A stretch of 64,000 nucleotides of DNA, from assembly GCF_001637225.1 (NCBI RefSeq), contig NZ_LVJI01000014.1, positions 1 through 64,000 on the forward strand, in the 5' to 3' direction. The notes under the pieces were generated by a model, which searched no databases, was not told the origin of the DNA, and saw only the letters and a program-made list of their open reading frames with translations. Shown here in pieces: positions 44,103-53,480 of this stretch; the stretch's first letter is position 1, and every line of letters begins with the position of its first letter. The position numbers and the translations under genes are program-made. This DNA is from Paenibacillus antarcticus (GTDB lineage Bacteria; Bacillota; Bacilli; Paenibacillales; Paenibacillaceae).

Positions 44103-45464
44103 ATGATGACATCTTTTCGTTTAACGCAGCCGTCTGGATCCAAAATAATTACCTTTTGCAGTATTCTATTGATTGTTACCGGCATTCTACTTCTATTACC
44201 TAATACAGCATTTGGCCACGGTTACATCGAAGGCCCTGCTAGCCGTGCTGCGCTATGTAAATCTGGTCTGAATAAGGATTGTGGATCCATTATCTACGAA
44301 CCACAAAGCCTTGAAGCATCGAAGGGATTCCCTGAAAAGGGGCCTGTCGACGGTAAAATCGCAAGCGCAAACGGAGCATTCTCTAAACTTGATGAGCAAT
44401 CTGCTACCCGTTGGTCCAAGGTTAACTTATCCCCCGGAAGAAATACATTTACTTGGAAGATTTCCGCGGCACACGCTACGTCAAGTTGGAAATACTATAT
44501 TACGAAACCTAACTGGAATCCTAATGCACCCCTGACAAGGGATTCCTTCGATCTCTCTCCATTCTGTTCAGTAAATTATAATGGGGTTCAACCGCCCTTT
44601 TCCTACACCGATACTTGCTATGTTCCCGAACGAAGCGGATACCATGTCATCTTGGCTGTATGGGAAATTGCTGATACTGCAAATGCTTTCTATAACGTGA
44701 TTGATGTGAATTTTAGCGGAAGCAACCCTGTAGATACACAAGCACCTACTGCACCATCGACATTGACTTCTACGTCTATAACTACGAACAGTGTGTCATT
44801 GAACTGGAAGGCAGCTTCCGATAATGTTGGCGTAACTAACTATCAAATTTTTAATGGAACTTCTTTCGTTACTAACGTATCTGGAACAGCACACAGTACC
44901 ACCTTAACTGGATTAACTCCGAATACCGCGTACACTTTTAATATTAAAGCGATTGACGCGGCTGGAAATATCTCTGTTGCTAGTAATTCTGTGAGTGTAA
45001 CCACAGATGCTCCACCAACTATCGATACACAAGCACCAACAGCACCCGGTGGTTTGCACATCATGGGAGTACCCACTTCATCTAGCTTACAGTTAATGTG
45101 GAACAAATCGACAGATGATGTCGGCGTCATTGGTTACCGTATATACAATGGAAAGACATTGTTAACGACTATTTCAGGGGCCGTCACGGATTATACTGTA
45201 ACAGGACTAAGTGCCAATACAAATTATATATTCAGTGTTAATGCCCTTGATGCAGCTGGCAATCAATCCATTGCAAGTACAGTAAATGCTACAACCGCAC
45301 CTGCTCCTACAACACCTACAGAATCTGAGTGGAAAGCAAACACTCATTACGCAGTAGGCGCGCTAGTTACCTATAACGGATCTACCTATGCTTGTCGTCA
45401 AGCTCATACCACACTTACTGGGTGGGAGCCTCCTATCGTTCCTGCTCTGTGGTTATTAAAGTGA
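44103..45464 (+). CDS. AA10 lytic polysaccharide monooxygenase 1 (chitin-binding, FnIII-CBM5/12)
   Basis: This 453-residue secreted copper enzyme cleaves crystalline chitin (or cellulose) oxidatively and so opens it for chitinases. A signal peptide (1-38) is followed by the mature N-terminal H39 (cleavage [15 protein letters not shown]), the copper-brace histidine, with the second His at H124 in [11 protein letters not shown]. Cys pairs and [14 protein letters not shown] are typical of AA10. Two fibronectin III modules (about 215-300 and 310-395) and a C-terminal CBM5/12 ([18 protein letters not shown], about 405-453) follow. AAAGGAGA lies before ATG 44103; ATG 44106 is also possible. It is one of three paralogues in this window, the most divergent in sequence. 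Confidence 0.95.
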   Translation: MMTSFRLTQPSGSKIITFCSILLIVTGILLLLPNTAFGHGYIEGPASRAALCKSGLNKDCGSIIYEPQSLEASKGFPEKGPVDGKIASANGAFSKLDEQSATRWSKVNLSPGRNTFTWKISAAHATSSWKYYITKPNWNPNAPLTRDSFDLSPFCSVNYNGVQPPFSYTDTCYVPERSGYHVILAVWEIADTANAFYNVIDVNFSGSNPVDTQAPTAPSTLTSTSITTNSVSLNWKAASDNVGVTNYQIFNGTSFVTNVSGTAHSTTLTGLTPNTAYTFNIKAIDAAGNISVASNSVSVTTDAPPTIDTQAPTAPGGLHIMGVPTSSSLQLMWNKSTDDVGVIGYRIYNGKTLLTTISGAVTDYTVTGLSANTNYIFSVNALDAAGNQSIASTVNATTAPAPTTPTESEWKANTHYAVGALVTYNGSTYACRQAHTTLTGWEPPIVPALWLLK

Positions 45465-45480
45465 ATTTAGATTATTAAAA

Positions 45481-45519
45481 TAAGCATGATGTCTCCTCTA
45501 GAAGGTAACATCATGCTTA
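45481..45519. terminator. Bidirectional terminator between LPMO1 and the SDR gene
   Basis: TAAGCATGATGT (45481-45492) and ACATCATGCTTA (45508-45519) form a perfect 12-bp stem. AT-rich flanks follow on both sides. It ends the LPMO1 transcript (plus) and may serve the convergent SDR gene. Confidence 0.8.
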
Positions 45520-45556
45520 TTCAATATTGTTACAACATAATAGTTGTGTTCTGATG

Positions 45557-46210
45557 TTATTGAGCGTATACGATTTCCTTCAGATCCTTATTCGTATGTA
45601 ATTCCCAATAACGTTCTGCGATGAGATCCGGATCAAAGAATGTACCAGGAGATACATTTCCAGTTATTGTAACTGTACCCACATGTACCCCATTAGGATT
45701 CAACTCTTCAGCTAAAGCGAATGCCAATGCCCGAATGCCTGCTTTACCAATCGATAAGGAAGTATATTTAGACGAAGGTGCCACTGCAAGTCCCCCGCCC
45801 GTAAATATGATCGTACCCTTATTCTGTTCTATGAACGCCGGAATCACTTGCTGAGCACTCGTAAGTGCACCTGACACATTCACTTTAAAATCTTCTTGTA
45901 ATTCTGTCTCAGTCAATGTCTGTGGATCACTTTTACTTATTGCGGCTGCATTATATACTAACACTTCTGGCGTCCCGAATTTCTGTATAATTTGATGAAA
46001 AGCATTCGTTAACGAATGACCATCTGATGCATCAGCGGTTATACTATAAGCCTCCACATCCTGTTCAGCCAGTTCACTTGTATATTGATCTAGAGAATGC
46101 TGATTTCTTGCTACAAGTACGACTCGAAATCCGTTTGCACCAAATTTCCTTGCAACGCCCGCGCTCACGCCAGATCCTGCTCCAACAATAACCAATAAGG
46201 GTTTACTCAT
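45557..46210 (-). CDS. Atypical short-chain dehydrogenase/reductase lacking the catalytic Tyr
   Basis: The 217-residue Rossmann-fold protein has the SDR cofactor loop (LLVIVGAGSGVSAGVARKFG), the NADP-type VARN, VYNAAA (the NNAG equivalent) and FTGGGLAVAPSS. The usual active-site YxxxK is altered: the helix reads YTSLSIGKAGIRAL, so the position four residues before the Lys is Leu, and the only Tyr lies seven residues before it. The classical Ser is also shifted. It may bind NAD(P) without normal dehydrogenase activity, or belong to an SDR subgroup with a displaced Tyr. ATG 46210 follows GAGGAGCT about 9 nt away. It converges on LPMO1. Confidence 0.8.
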   Translation of the reverse strand: MSKPLLVIVGAGSGVSAGVARKFGANGFRVVLVARNQHSLDQYTSELAEQDVEAYSITADASDGHSLTNAFHQIIQKFGTPEVLVYNAAAISKSDPQTLTETELQEDFKVNVSGALTSAQQVIPAFIEQNKGTIIFTGGGLAVAPSSKYTSLSIGKAGIRALAFALAEELNPNGVHVGTVTITGNVSPGTFFDPDLIAERYWELHTNKDLKEIVYAQ

Positions 46211-46546
46211 CGTTTATTAGCTCCTCTACTATTTAATATTCCCTAAATTTACTATGTAGTATCCTATTATTCCAATAGAAATGATTGTATTTATATTCAA
46301 AATTTCAATACGAGCTTAAAAATACAAGAAGCTAAATAAATACAACAGCATTTGTACTATCAAGTAGAAACTTCACTGAGGTCAAACAATTAGTTTTTTC
46401 GTTTATATATGTAATCAAAGTGCCTGAATGTTCATTTCTCTCTAGTTTCCTAAGATCATTTCAAACGAAATTTAATCTTGTGGATACCAGTCCATGCTAC
46501 TTCTAGCCAACCCACATAATATGATAGATCTTGGTAGGAGGTGTAG
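46211..46546. promoter_or_regulatory. Upstream region of the collagen-like gene with a sigma-K-like -10 motif
   Basis: CATAATAT at 46515-46522 matches the mother-cell sigma-K -10 pattern CATANNNT; an AC dinucleotide about 14-15 nt upstream could be the -35. The rest of the 336 bp is AT-rich without a supported gene. The match is short and could be chance. Confidence 0.35.
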
Positions 46547-47251
46547 GTGTATATCTTGAGATCTCATCATTATCATAATAAAAGTAAAAGCTTATGTCGT
46601 TCAAAGAAAGAAAAGAAATGTCAGGATATTATCATTTGTAAAAAGAAAGTCGTTCAAGTAACATGTCCTCCACAAAATATTATAGTTAAAGTACTTAAAG
46701 GTCCTACCGGGGCTAACGGCGTTGCCGGCGTTGCTGGAGCTACGGGGGCCACGGGGTCAACACCTACTACATTTACAAAAGCTATTCTATTTGGAGGCGC
46801 CAATACGGGTTTTCAACGAGTATCAGGTTCACCAGGAGCCTTGTCGCAGACAATTCCATTTGTCGATGCAGCAAATGGGAATATTGTTGGATTTTCAGGA
46901 TCAATAAATACAAATAATTTACCCGTTGGAAGTTATCTTTATCAGATATGCTTTGATGTTATTAATAATGCTGTAACACCTTTAGTAAATAACATCATAT
47001 CTACTATAACGCTAATGACAACAGCAGTTATTACTGGTACTATCATTTTTTCGATTAGACCATCAGATATTGGATCTCAGCCTGTACGTGTATCAAATAA
47101 TGCACCATATGTGCTAGCGCCTGCTACAGTAACTTGGACCAGTAATATAGTAGGTGACCCTGTCATAAGAAATGATGCCATTTCTCTATTTTTAAATATG
47201 AATGTTACACAAAGCGCTGTATATTCAGTCTTTATAAGCTCAGATATTTAG
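46547..47251 (+). CDS. Collagen-like protein, probable spore-surface or exosporium protein
   Basis: The protein has 234 residues from GTG 46547 (TTG 46556 is also possible); AGGAGG lies 5 nt before the GTG. A basic N-terminal part with His/Lys and a CPPQNIIVKVLKGPTG segment leads into Gly-X-Y repeats (GPTGANGVAGVAGATGATG, about 52-70) that would form a short collagen-like triple helix. The C-terminal domain (about 75-234) is beta-rich (FSGSINTNNLPVGSYLYQI, VISTIT-type strands) and resembles a trimeric jelly-roll tip as in BclA-like proteins, but identity cannot be claimed. A sigma-K-like -10 and the spore-surface genes elsewhere in the window support a mother-cell role (inference). A strong terminator follows. 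Confidence 0.7.
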   Translation: MYILRSHHYHNKSKSLCRSKKEKKCQDIIICKKKVVQVTCPPQNIIVKVLKGPTGANGVAGVAGATGATGSTPTTFTKAILFGGANTGFQRVSGSPGALSQTIPFVDAANGNIVGFSGSINTNNLPVGSYLYQICFDVINNAVTPLVNNIISTITLMTTAVITGTIIFSIRPSDIGSQPVRVSNNAPYVLAPATVTWTSNIVGDPVIRNDAISLFLNMNVTQSAVYSVFISSDI

Positions 47252-47297
47252 TCATAAGAATGAATTATAATCGAAGTACTCGACCCTCTTACAAACA

Positions 47298-47340
47298 TAA
47301 AAAAGGTGAAGCAGGAAATACAACCTGCTTCACCTTTTTA
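47298..47340. terminator. Bidirectional terminator between the collagen-like and GH19 genes
   Basis: AAAAAGGTGAAGCAGG (about 47299-47314) pairs with CCTGCTTCACCTTTTT (47324-47339). The A/T flanks supply T-runs on both strands. Confidence 0.92.
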
Positions 47341-47353
47341 TTGTCATCTTTCG

Positions 47354-48607
47354 TTAAAAAGGTTTCATGCCTAATGTGTCTATTTTCTCACCCGTGATAT
47401 CTACACCCATCCTACTTGTGATATCGCGATAGTGCCCCGCACGACGTTTAACAGAACTGCCTTCCGTCTCACCCAGATTCGTCTCCAAGCCATTAAGAAC
47501 CATAATAGTTATCCCAAACCCCGGTTGGCTCAAGCCTTTCGCAATATCCTCTTTCGCAGGCTTCCACTTATTAATAATAACATCGTGAGCTGAAGGCTTA
47601 GGTGCTTGCGGTGTCATCCAGAACAGAATAGCAGTCATGAACCCAACTTTTCCGTCTGCTGAGATGATTTCCGGCTTACTAAGCAGCACGTTTTTGTCCC
47701 CATAAATGATAGAACTAAATAATCCATAGTTGAAGTTCCAGCTCATCATGATGGGTCCCCGTCCATAGTAACGCTTATCTTTCACGCCTGGATAAAGTTC
47801 ACTAGTTGCTGGATCGACGAAGGCATCCTTATTCACGCCTGTCCGACCTGCAATATTCTCATTCCAGAACAGTCCCCATTTCAATTCCCCACCTGGTGCG
47901 GTTGCCCAACCTCCTCCTGTCTCATGTGCTAGGTTTGCTAGAAATGCAGCAAGTTCACGCTTACGATCCTTCTTGAACCCTTCCTTTAGGAATGTTCCAA
48001 AATCGACGATAACCGTATCGATTTCCTTCTTCAGGTTATCCGATGAGTTGAAGTCAGATGAACGGGATATCAGTGTCTCAATTCTCGCTTCCTTGTCCAA
48101 TCTTTGAATCTCCTGAGCGCTAGTACTTCCTTTACGGGTACTAATCTTTAATTTAATATTTGAGACCTCTGTTACGGCCGCAATCAAATTGTCATAAGAG
48201 AAATAGTCCACTTGATCCTCTTTATAATACTCTTTACCTTTGGCAGCTTTATACCACTCAGGTGAACCTAATCGATAAGGGAACAAACTCTCGTATTCCT
48301 TTTGTGGTAACACCTCTTTAACCGCTGTTATGGCTTGATCTGGCTTATAGTCAGGATCGATGCCACCCCATTTGTTCTCAATCTCCTTGAGCGTTAGGAA
48401 ATGGTTCTCGCCAACGGCAAGTGCGCTACCCTTGAAACCGTTTACACTAATTGAGGAAGTAATAGTTACCTTATTCTCACTAACGACCTTGCTACTGATT
48501 TCTGCAGCTGAAACACTCAACGGGGAAGCTAGTAGAACAGCGCCTAGAGATAAACATAGGGTCCGATGAATCAGACGGTTAGATACTTGATAATTCCTTT
48601 TAGACAC
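47354..48607 (-). CDS. Secreted GH19-family chitinase
   Basis: The protein has about 417 residues from GTG 48607, chosen because AAAGGAG is 7 nt upstream (the ATG two codons earlier is only 1-2 nt from it). The signal peptide ends near SVSA-A. The catalytic part (about 190-415) has the GH19 pattern: AAFLANLAHETGGGWATAPG (general acid Glu), then YYGRGPIMMSWNFNYG and FGITIMVLNGLE. It should hydrolyse beta-1,4-GlcNAc chains. The N-terminal 150 residues are not recognised; they include VNGFKGSALAVGEN and WGGIDPDYKP. It is divergent from LPMO2 (483 bp), and together they form a chitin-degrading pair. Confidence 0.88.
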   Translation of the reverse strand: MSKRNYQVSNRLIHRTLCLSLGAVLLASPLSVSAAEISSKVVSENKVTITSSISVNGFKGSALAVGENHFLTLKEIENKWGGIDPDYKPDQAITAVKEVLPQKEYESLFPYRLGSPEWYKAAKGKEYYKEDQVDYFSYDNLIAAVTEVSNIKLKISTRKGSTSAQEIQRLDKEARIETLISRSSDFNSSDNLKKEIDTVIVDFGTFLKEGFKKDRKRELAAFLANLAHETGGGWATAPGGELKWGLFWNENIAGRTGVNKDAFVDPATSELYPGVKDKRYYGRGPIMMSWNFNYGLFSSIIYGDKNVLLSKPEIISADGKVGFMTAILFWMTPQAPKPSAHDVIINKWKPAKEDIAKGLSQPGFGITIMVLNGLETNLGETEGSSVKRRAGHYRDITSRMGVDITGEKIDTLGMKPF

Positions 48608-49090
48608 ATTCATTCTCCTTTTTTTACTTATATTGTAAATCATTACTATATTATAGGAAATGTAAATTTATTGTAAATAGTTCCAATTACCTGCATGCAA
48701 ATAGTCAATACAACTTTTTCATTCGACAAGAACATGTGTGTATTTCGACACGTCCAAAATCTTGTCACATGATTGTCGGCAATTAGGAACTTACATCAAC
48801 GTGTCCCCTTATATTTACAAATTAATCGCATTAATTTGTGATCAGCAAGTAAATTGGGTAAATTAAACATTTTTTATATTCTTTTACCATAATTATGTAA
48901 TAAAAATAGCCTTAAGTTATATGAATTATTATCAAGTACAAATCAAGTACAGAATACAGTCACTTTCCAGTGAATGTATATAAATTCGTTTCAACAACAA
49001 AAAGGAGGTGTAATTTGAAATATATATTTAAGGTTTAACTGGAATCAGTCGTTGTTAAGTGGGTCCCCAATTTAAAGGAGGAGTAATTAA
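48608..49090. promoter_or_regulatory. Divergent promoter region of GH19 and LPMO2 with an SD-like leader element
   Basis: AT-rich 483 bp. AAAGGAGGTG at 49001-49010 is a near-perfect Shine-Dalgarno sequence located 81 nt before the LPMO2 ATG, ahead of a seven-codon TTG frame that ends in TAA (TTG AAA TAT ATA TTT AAG GTT). It may stabilise the mRNA (STAB-SD) or start a leader peptide. The gene's own AAAGGAGG lies at about 49075. Confidence 0.5.
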
Positions 49091-50440
49091 ATGTCATCTT
49101 TGCGTCTTTTTAATTTTTCTATGGCAAAATTTTTAGTGTACAGTTGTATCGTCTTGTTAGCATCGGTAAGTACTTTGTTATTCGCTGGAAATTCTTATGC
49201 ACACGGATATATCGATGGACCTGCAAGCCGCGCAGCACTATGTAAATCTGGGCAGAACACGAATTGCGGATCAATCATTTATGAACCACAGAGTCTGGAA
49301 GCACCTAAAGGATTCCCTGCTGCTGGACCTGCTGATGGGAAGATCGCAAGTGCCAATGGCGCTTTTCCAAATCTTGATGAACAAACTGCAACTCGGTGGT
49401 CTAAAGTAAACATAACGGCCGGTACTAATACCTTTAACTGGAAGATATCGGCTGCTCATGCAACAACAAGTTGGAAGTATTATATTACAAAGGCCAACTG
49501 GAATCCTAACGCCGTTCTTACTCGGGATTCATTCGACTTGACTCCCTTCTGCTCAGTGAATTATGGGGGTAAACAACCGCCATTCACATATTCAGACACA
49601 TGCAACGTGCCTGCTCGCAGTGGTTACCAAGTAATCTTGGCTGTGTGGGAAATCTCTGATACTGCTAATGCCTTCTATAATGTCATAGATGTCAACTTTA
49701 GCGGTAGCAATCCTGTCGATACCCTAGCACCTTCAGCACCATCAGCTCTTACATCAACTGGTAAAACATCCACCAGCGTTTCGTTAGCTTGGAATGCATC
49801 AACAGATAATGTAGGTGTAACTGGCTATCAAATATTTAAAGGATCAACCTTAGCTGCTACTGTATCTGGCACAACATTAAATTACTCCGCAACCGGACTT
49901 ACCGCGAATACCGCCTATACCTTTAGCGCCAAGGCGATAGACGCTGCTGGTAACGTCTCAATTGGAAGTAATGTTGTAAGCGTGACTACAAATGCACCTG
50001 ACCCTATGGACACCCAAGCTCCAACAGCACCTGGGGGCTTACATGTAATGGGAACCCCTACGTCCTCAACCATTCAGTTAATGTGGAATGCATCACTTGA
50101 CAATGTTAGCGTTACTGGTTATCGCATTTTTAATGGAACGCAACTCGTTGCATCTGTACCTGGAACAACTACGGATTATACTGTAACAGGGCTTAACCCA
50201 GCCACTGTATATACTTTCAATGTGTATGCGGTCGATGCCGCGGCCAATCAATCAACAGCCAGTACCGTAAATGGCACCACTGCAGTTGCGCCAACAACAG
50301 CGGCTTGGGCAGCGAACACAGCTTACACATTAGGAACGTTAGTATCCTACAATGGTTCAGTGTACTCATGTCGTCAACCCCATACATCATTAGCTGGTTG
50401 GGAACCTTCAAATGTACCTGCATTATGGTTACTGCAGTAA
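49091..50440 (+). CDS. AA10 lytic polysaccharide monooxygenase 2 (FnIII-CBM5/12)
   Basis: This 449-residue secreted LPMO has the same plan as LPMO1 and LPMO3. The signal peptide ends at YA, giving mature N-terminal H38 ([14 protein letters not shown]); the second copper ligand is H123 ([11 protein letters not shown]). The AA10 domain is about 38-210 with [14 protein letters not shown] and ending [13 protein letters not shown]. Two FnIII modules (about 213-297 and 307-391) and a CBM5/12 ([20 protein letters not shown], about 402-449) follow. AAAGGAGGAG precedes the ATG. It acts with the GH19 chitinase encoded divergently. A strong terminator follows the stop. Confidence 0.95.
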   Translation: MSSLRLFNFSMAKFLVYSCIVLLASVSTLLFAGNSYAHGYIDGPASRAALCKSGQNTNCGSIIYEPQSLEAPKGFPAAGPADGKIASANGAFPNLDEQTATRWSKVNITAGTNTFNWKISAAHATTSWKYYITKANWNPNAVLTRDSFDLTPFCSVNYGGKQPPFTYSDTCNVPARSGYQVILAVWEISDTANAFYNVIDVNFSGSNPVDTLAPSAPSALTSTGKTSTSVSLAWNASTDNVGVTGYQIFKGSTLAATVSGTTLNYSATGLTANTAYTFSAKAIDAAGNVSIGSNVVSVTTNAPDPMDTQAPTAPGGLHVMGTPTSSTIQLMWNASLDNVSVTGYRIFNGTQLVASVPGTTTDYTVTGLNPATVYTFNVYAVDAAANQSTASTVNGTTAVAPTTAAWAANTAYTLGTLVSYNGSVYSCRQPHTSLAGWEPSNVPALWLLQ

Positions 50441-50533
50441 ATAAAATGATCATATAATCCCCATCCTAAACATGCATATTACATTCTGTGTGAATGTTCA
50501 TGATCTACTTACAATATGACATTCACATGCAAC

Positions 50534-50575
50534 AAAAAAACCACGAAGTACAGAATACTGTACTTCGTGGTTTTG
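50534..50575. terminator. Bidirectional terminator between LPMO2 and the dioxygenase gene
   Basis: AACCACGAAGTACAG (50539-50553) and CTGTACTTCGTGGTT (50558-50572) form a perfect 15-bp stem with A-run and T-run flanks. A second hairpin, TGTGAATGT...ACATTCACA, lies at about 50489-50529. Confidence 0.95.
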
Positions 50576-50609
50576 TTATTTGAACGTATATCATCGTTAC
50601 GAATGCTTT

Positions 50610-51605
50610 TTACTCTTCTTTGTTAAATTCTTGTGTGCTTCGTACGGTATCAATCGGACGTACTAATTTTTCAATCTGTTCACGTTTAGGTTCTAGGAAT
50701 GGAGGTAAAGATAATTTCTCTCCAAGTGTTTCATAAGGTTCATCTCCCATAAATCCTGGACCATCGGTTGCGAACTCAAATAGAATCTGTGGTGCAACTC
50801 TTGCGTAAAGTGACTCGAAAAAGTGGCGATCCACATAGCCCGACGATTGAAGACCAAATTGTTGTAAACGTTCAATCCAATGTTCTAACACTGAACGATC
50901 CTCAACACGGAATGCCGCATGATGGACAGTACCGTATCCTTGTCTTGCTTGTGGAAGAATCACATTATGCTCTACAATAATTTGTGCACCATTCCCACCT
51001 TCACCCACTTCGAATAAATGGACTGAACCTGCCTTATCTATTTCTTTAAATAATAGAACTTTTTCCAATATCTCTTTAAAGTGATCGAAATGAGCCACTC
51101 GAACATGTATTGGGCCTAAACCTGTGATGGCATATTCTAAGGGAACCGGTCCCTTTTGCCATGGTGTACCTGCGGCAACACCTTCATTATTCTCATCTGA
51201 AATCAATTGATATTGTTGATCATCAAAGTCAACAAAAGAAAGATTCTTTTTACCAAATTGTTCTTTAATGCCTGTATGTTTCACTTCTAGTCGATCCAAA
51301 CGTTTCACCCAGTAATCTAACGCTGCATCACTTGGTACACGGAAAGATGTTTTAGAAATTTCATTTGTACCGTGTACACCTTTGGCAATGCCAGGGAAAT
51401 CGAAGAACGTCATATCTGTACCCGCACTACCTGCGTCATCTGCAAAAAATAAGTGATACGTCTGAATGTCATCTTGGTTCACTGTTTTCTTTACTAGACG
51501 CATACCTAACACATGCGTGAAGAACTCATAGTTCTTTTCTGCACTACTTGTAATGGCTGTTACATGGTGTATTCCTTTTAAATCATTCAATTTTAATTCA
51601 TTCAT
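50610..51605 (-). CDS. Ring-cleaving dioxygenase (VOC superfamily, MhqO/MhqA-like)
   Basis: The 331-residue cytoplasmic metalloenzyme has two VOC/glyoxalase-type halves: the first with KGIHHVTAITSSAEKNYEFF (His ligand) and TFFDFPGIAKGVHG; the second with LGPIHVRVAHFDHFKEIL (His), YGTVHHAAFRVED and a Glu in ILFEFATDGPGF. This matches the MhqA/MhqE/MhqO proteins of B. subtilis, which help detoxify catechols and quinones. ATG 51605 is preceded by GGAGGAATTAAT. It is monocistronic. MarR-type MhqR would be its regulator in B. subtilis; no operator resembling that could be recognised. Confidence 0.92.
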   Translation of the reverse strand: MNELKLNDLKGIHHVTAITSSAEKNYEFFTHVLGMRLVKKTVNQDDIQTYHLFFADDAGSAGTDMTFFDFPGIAKGVHGTNEISKTSFRVPSDAALDYWVKRLDRLEVKHTGIKEQFGKKNLSFVDFDDQQYQLISDENNEGVAAGTPWQKGPVPLEYAITGLGPIHVRVAHFDHFKEILEKVLLFKEIDKAGSVHLFEVGEGGNGAQIIVEHNVILPQARQGYGTVHHAAFRVEDRSVLEHWIERLQQFGLQSSGYVDRHFFESLYARVAPQILFEFATDGPGFMGDEPYETLGEKLSLPPFLEPKREQIEKLVRPIDTVRSTQEFNKEE

Positions 51606-52063
51606 TATTAATTCCTCCGCATCTATTTTTTATGTCATGTTATTTAGGTTCAACATTTACCTTTAATCATTAAATCTTAACTTAAAGATATTATATCACG
51701 GATAACATACAATGTCACTCTCCTTATCTTATTATTGTATATTCACTCTTTGTACATACCTCAAAAATACGAATTCGTGGAAATAGTTGTACCTTAAGTA
51801 CTTCTGATAACAAGCTATCATATGAATCACTGTCAAAGACTGCCCATTATTTCTCCATTAATCCACCCACATACAGTTTCAAAAAAACTAAAATATGTTT
51901 TTACTTAAGAACATAGGTGCTGTAGAATAATGTGGAAATATGACGAACAGATATTAGTAAAACATCTCGAGTCAAATTACATTTTATAATTGAAATCTCC
52001 TTAGTTAATAAGACTATTCTTTGTCCCTACTTAAATAATACGACTAATAAGGAAGTGAGTTCA
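51606..52063. other. Intergenic region between the dioxygenase and HemAT genes
   Basis: AT-rich 458 bp of divergent promoter sequence with no supported gene. Short repeats such as TTAATCATTAAATCTTAA (about 51664-51681) occur, but no recognised operator. Confidence 0.45.
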
Positions 52064-53389
52064 TTGGACAAATGCCCTTTTTCCGGATTAGCAAAAAAGT
52101 TTAGTTCCTCTACTCCTAAATCCGAGTGGTTAGAAAAGGCAACTAGCCAGCACGTAAATATAGACATTGATTCAAATAGTGATACTGCACGGCAAATGAT
52201 CATGATTAATTTACAAGAAGAAGATGTTAAGTTATTAAAAGCAATTCAACCGTTAATAACACAACATATAGATGAAATAACGGCATCTTTTTATCAGACG
52301 GTGCTTGACGTTAAAGTTCTCGAACAAATCATAAAGAATAATAGTACAGTTGAAAGACTAAAACTGACGCTCCGAAATCATTTAATTGAAATGTTTAGTG
52401 GTAATATTGATTCTGAATTTATCGAAAAACGACTAAAGATTGCAAAAGTTCATCAAGCCATAGGTTTAGAACCCAAATGGTACATGGGTGCATTTCAGAA
52501 TCTACAAAATGCTCTTTTTGATGTCGTTGACCGAAATATAAACAACCATAAAGAAAGCCTTCGAATTAGTAAAGTCATAAGTAAATTACTTAATTTCGAA
52601 CAGCAATTGGTGCTAGAAGCGTATGAGAAAGAAAATATGCTTCATAGAGAAGTCGTCTATTCTAATGTAAAAGATAACCTTAAGGGTAAAATAACTGCGG
52701 CTACAGAAGAACTAGCTTCCTTATCAGAGCAAACAAGTTCATCTGTGCTAGAATTAGTCGCTAGCAGTAATCAGGTTAATAGCTCTTTTATGCATTCTAT
52801 TGAAAAGGTAAATGAAACACAATCTTTAGCAAGTGAAGGCAAAGACAAACTTCAGCAACTATCTGAAAGAATTATGTTAATAAGTGAAAGTACCAAAGTC
52901 ATGAGAAATAATGTTATGAATTTTAACGATTCATTTGAACAAATAACCAATATCATCAATATCGTTCAAGATATTGCGAAACAAACGAAAATGTTATCTT
53001 TAAATGCTGCTATAGAATCGGCAAGAGCTGGGGAGCATGGAAGAGGATTTAGTGTTGTTGCTAAAGAAGTTCAGAAATTATCAGGGGATACAAGGGATAG
53101 TGTAAGTAGAATTACTGATCTCATCCAACAATCAAGAGAATATACGACTGAGGTTGTTAATTCTATTAAAGAAGTAAATATCCAAGTTGAAGCTGGTCAG
53201 AATGAATCTAATGAAACTAAAGCTGTATTTGATCATATTATTGAGTCTATGGAAAGTAATATGAATGAAATTAACAGTGTGGAGAATGAAATTAGATCCT
53301 TAGTCGGCGTAATTCAGGAGATTGGTTCCTCGACAGATAAAGTTGCAACTTCGGCAGAAACGTTATCTCACACGACTAAAAACATCTAA
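52064..53389 (+). CDS. hemAT: HemAT-like globin-coupled haem aerotaxis transducer
   Basis: From TTG 52064 the protein has about 441 residues. It is a soluble sensor with no membrane helices. The globin sensor (about 45-190) carries the haem-proximal His in [20 protein letters not shown] (H130), matching the [15 protein letters not shown] segment of HemAT. The C-terminal signalling domain (about 210-440) is a methyl-accepting hairpin with [18 protein letters not shown] at the tip. It should sense O2 and feed CheA. The N-terminus [13 protein letters not shown] contains a Cys-Pro motif. TTG is chosen because AAGGAAGTGAG lies 4 nt upstream; the GTG three codons earlier is inside that site. A hairpin terminator follows. 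Confidence 0.92.
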   Translation: MDKCPFSGLAKKFSSSTPKSEWLEKATSQHVNIDIDSNSDTARQMIMINLQEEDVKLLKAIQPLITQHIDEITASFYQTVLDVKVLEQIIKNNSTVERLKLTLRNHLIEMFSGNIDSEFIEKRLKIAKVHQAIGLEPKWYMGAFQNLQNALFDVVDRNINNHKESLRISKVISKLLNFEQQLVLEAYEKENMLHREVVYSNVKDNLKGKITAATEELASLSEQTSSSVLELVASSNQVNSSFMHSIEKVNETQSLASEGKDKLQQLSERIMLISESTKVMRNNVMNFNDSFEQITNIINIVQDIAKQTKMLSLNAAIESARAGEHGRGFSVVAKEVQKLSGDTRDSVSRITDLIQQSREYTTEVVNSIKEVNIQVEAGQNESNETKAVFDHIIESMESNMNEINSVENEIRSLVGVIQEIGSSTDKVATSAETLSHTTKNI

Positions 53390-53409
53390 ATAATGCTCAT
53401 CAACAAAAT

Positions 53410-53462
53410 ACCCCACCGATTGAACTAGCCGTTAATATAACAGATAATTCAATCAGTGGGGT
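53410..53462. terminator. Terminator between HemAT and GNAT genes
   Basis: ACCCCACCGATTGAA (about 53410-53424) pairs with TTCAATCAGTGGGGT (53448-53462), with one mismatch, and convergent genes flank it on both sides. Confidence 0.8.
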
Positions 53463-53480
53463 TCATTTGCATTTAATATG

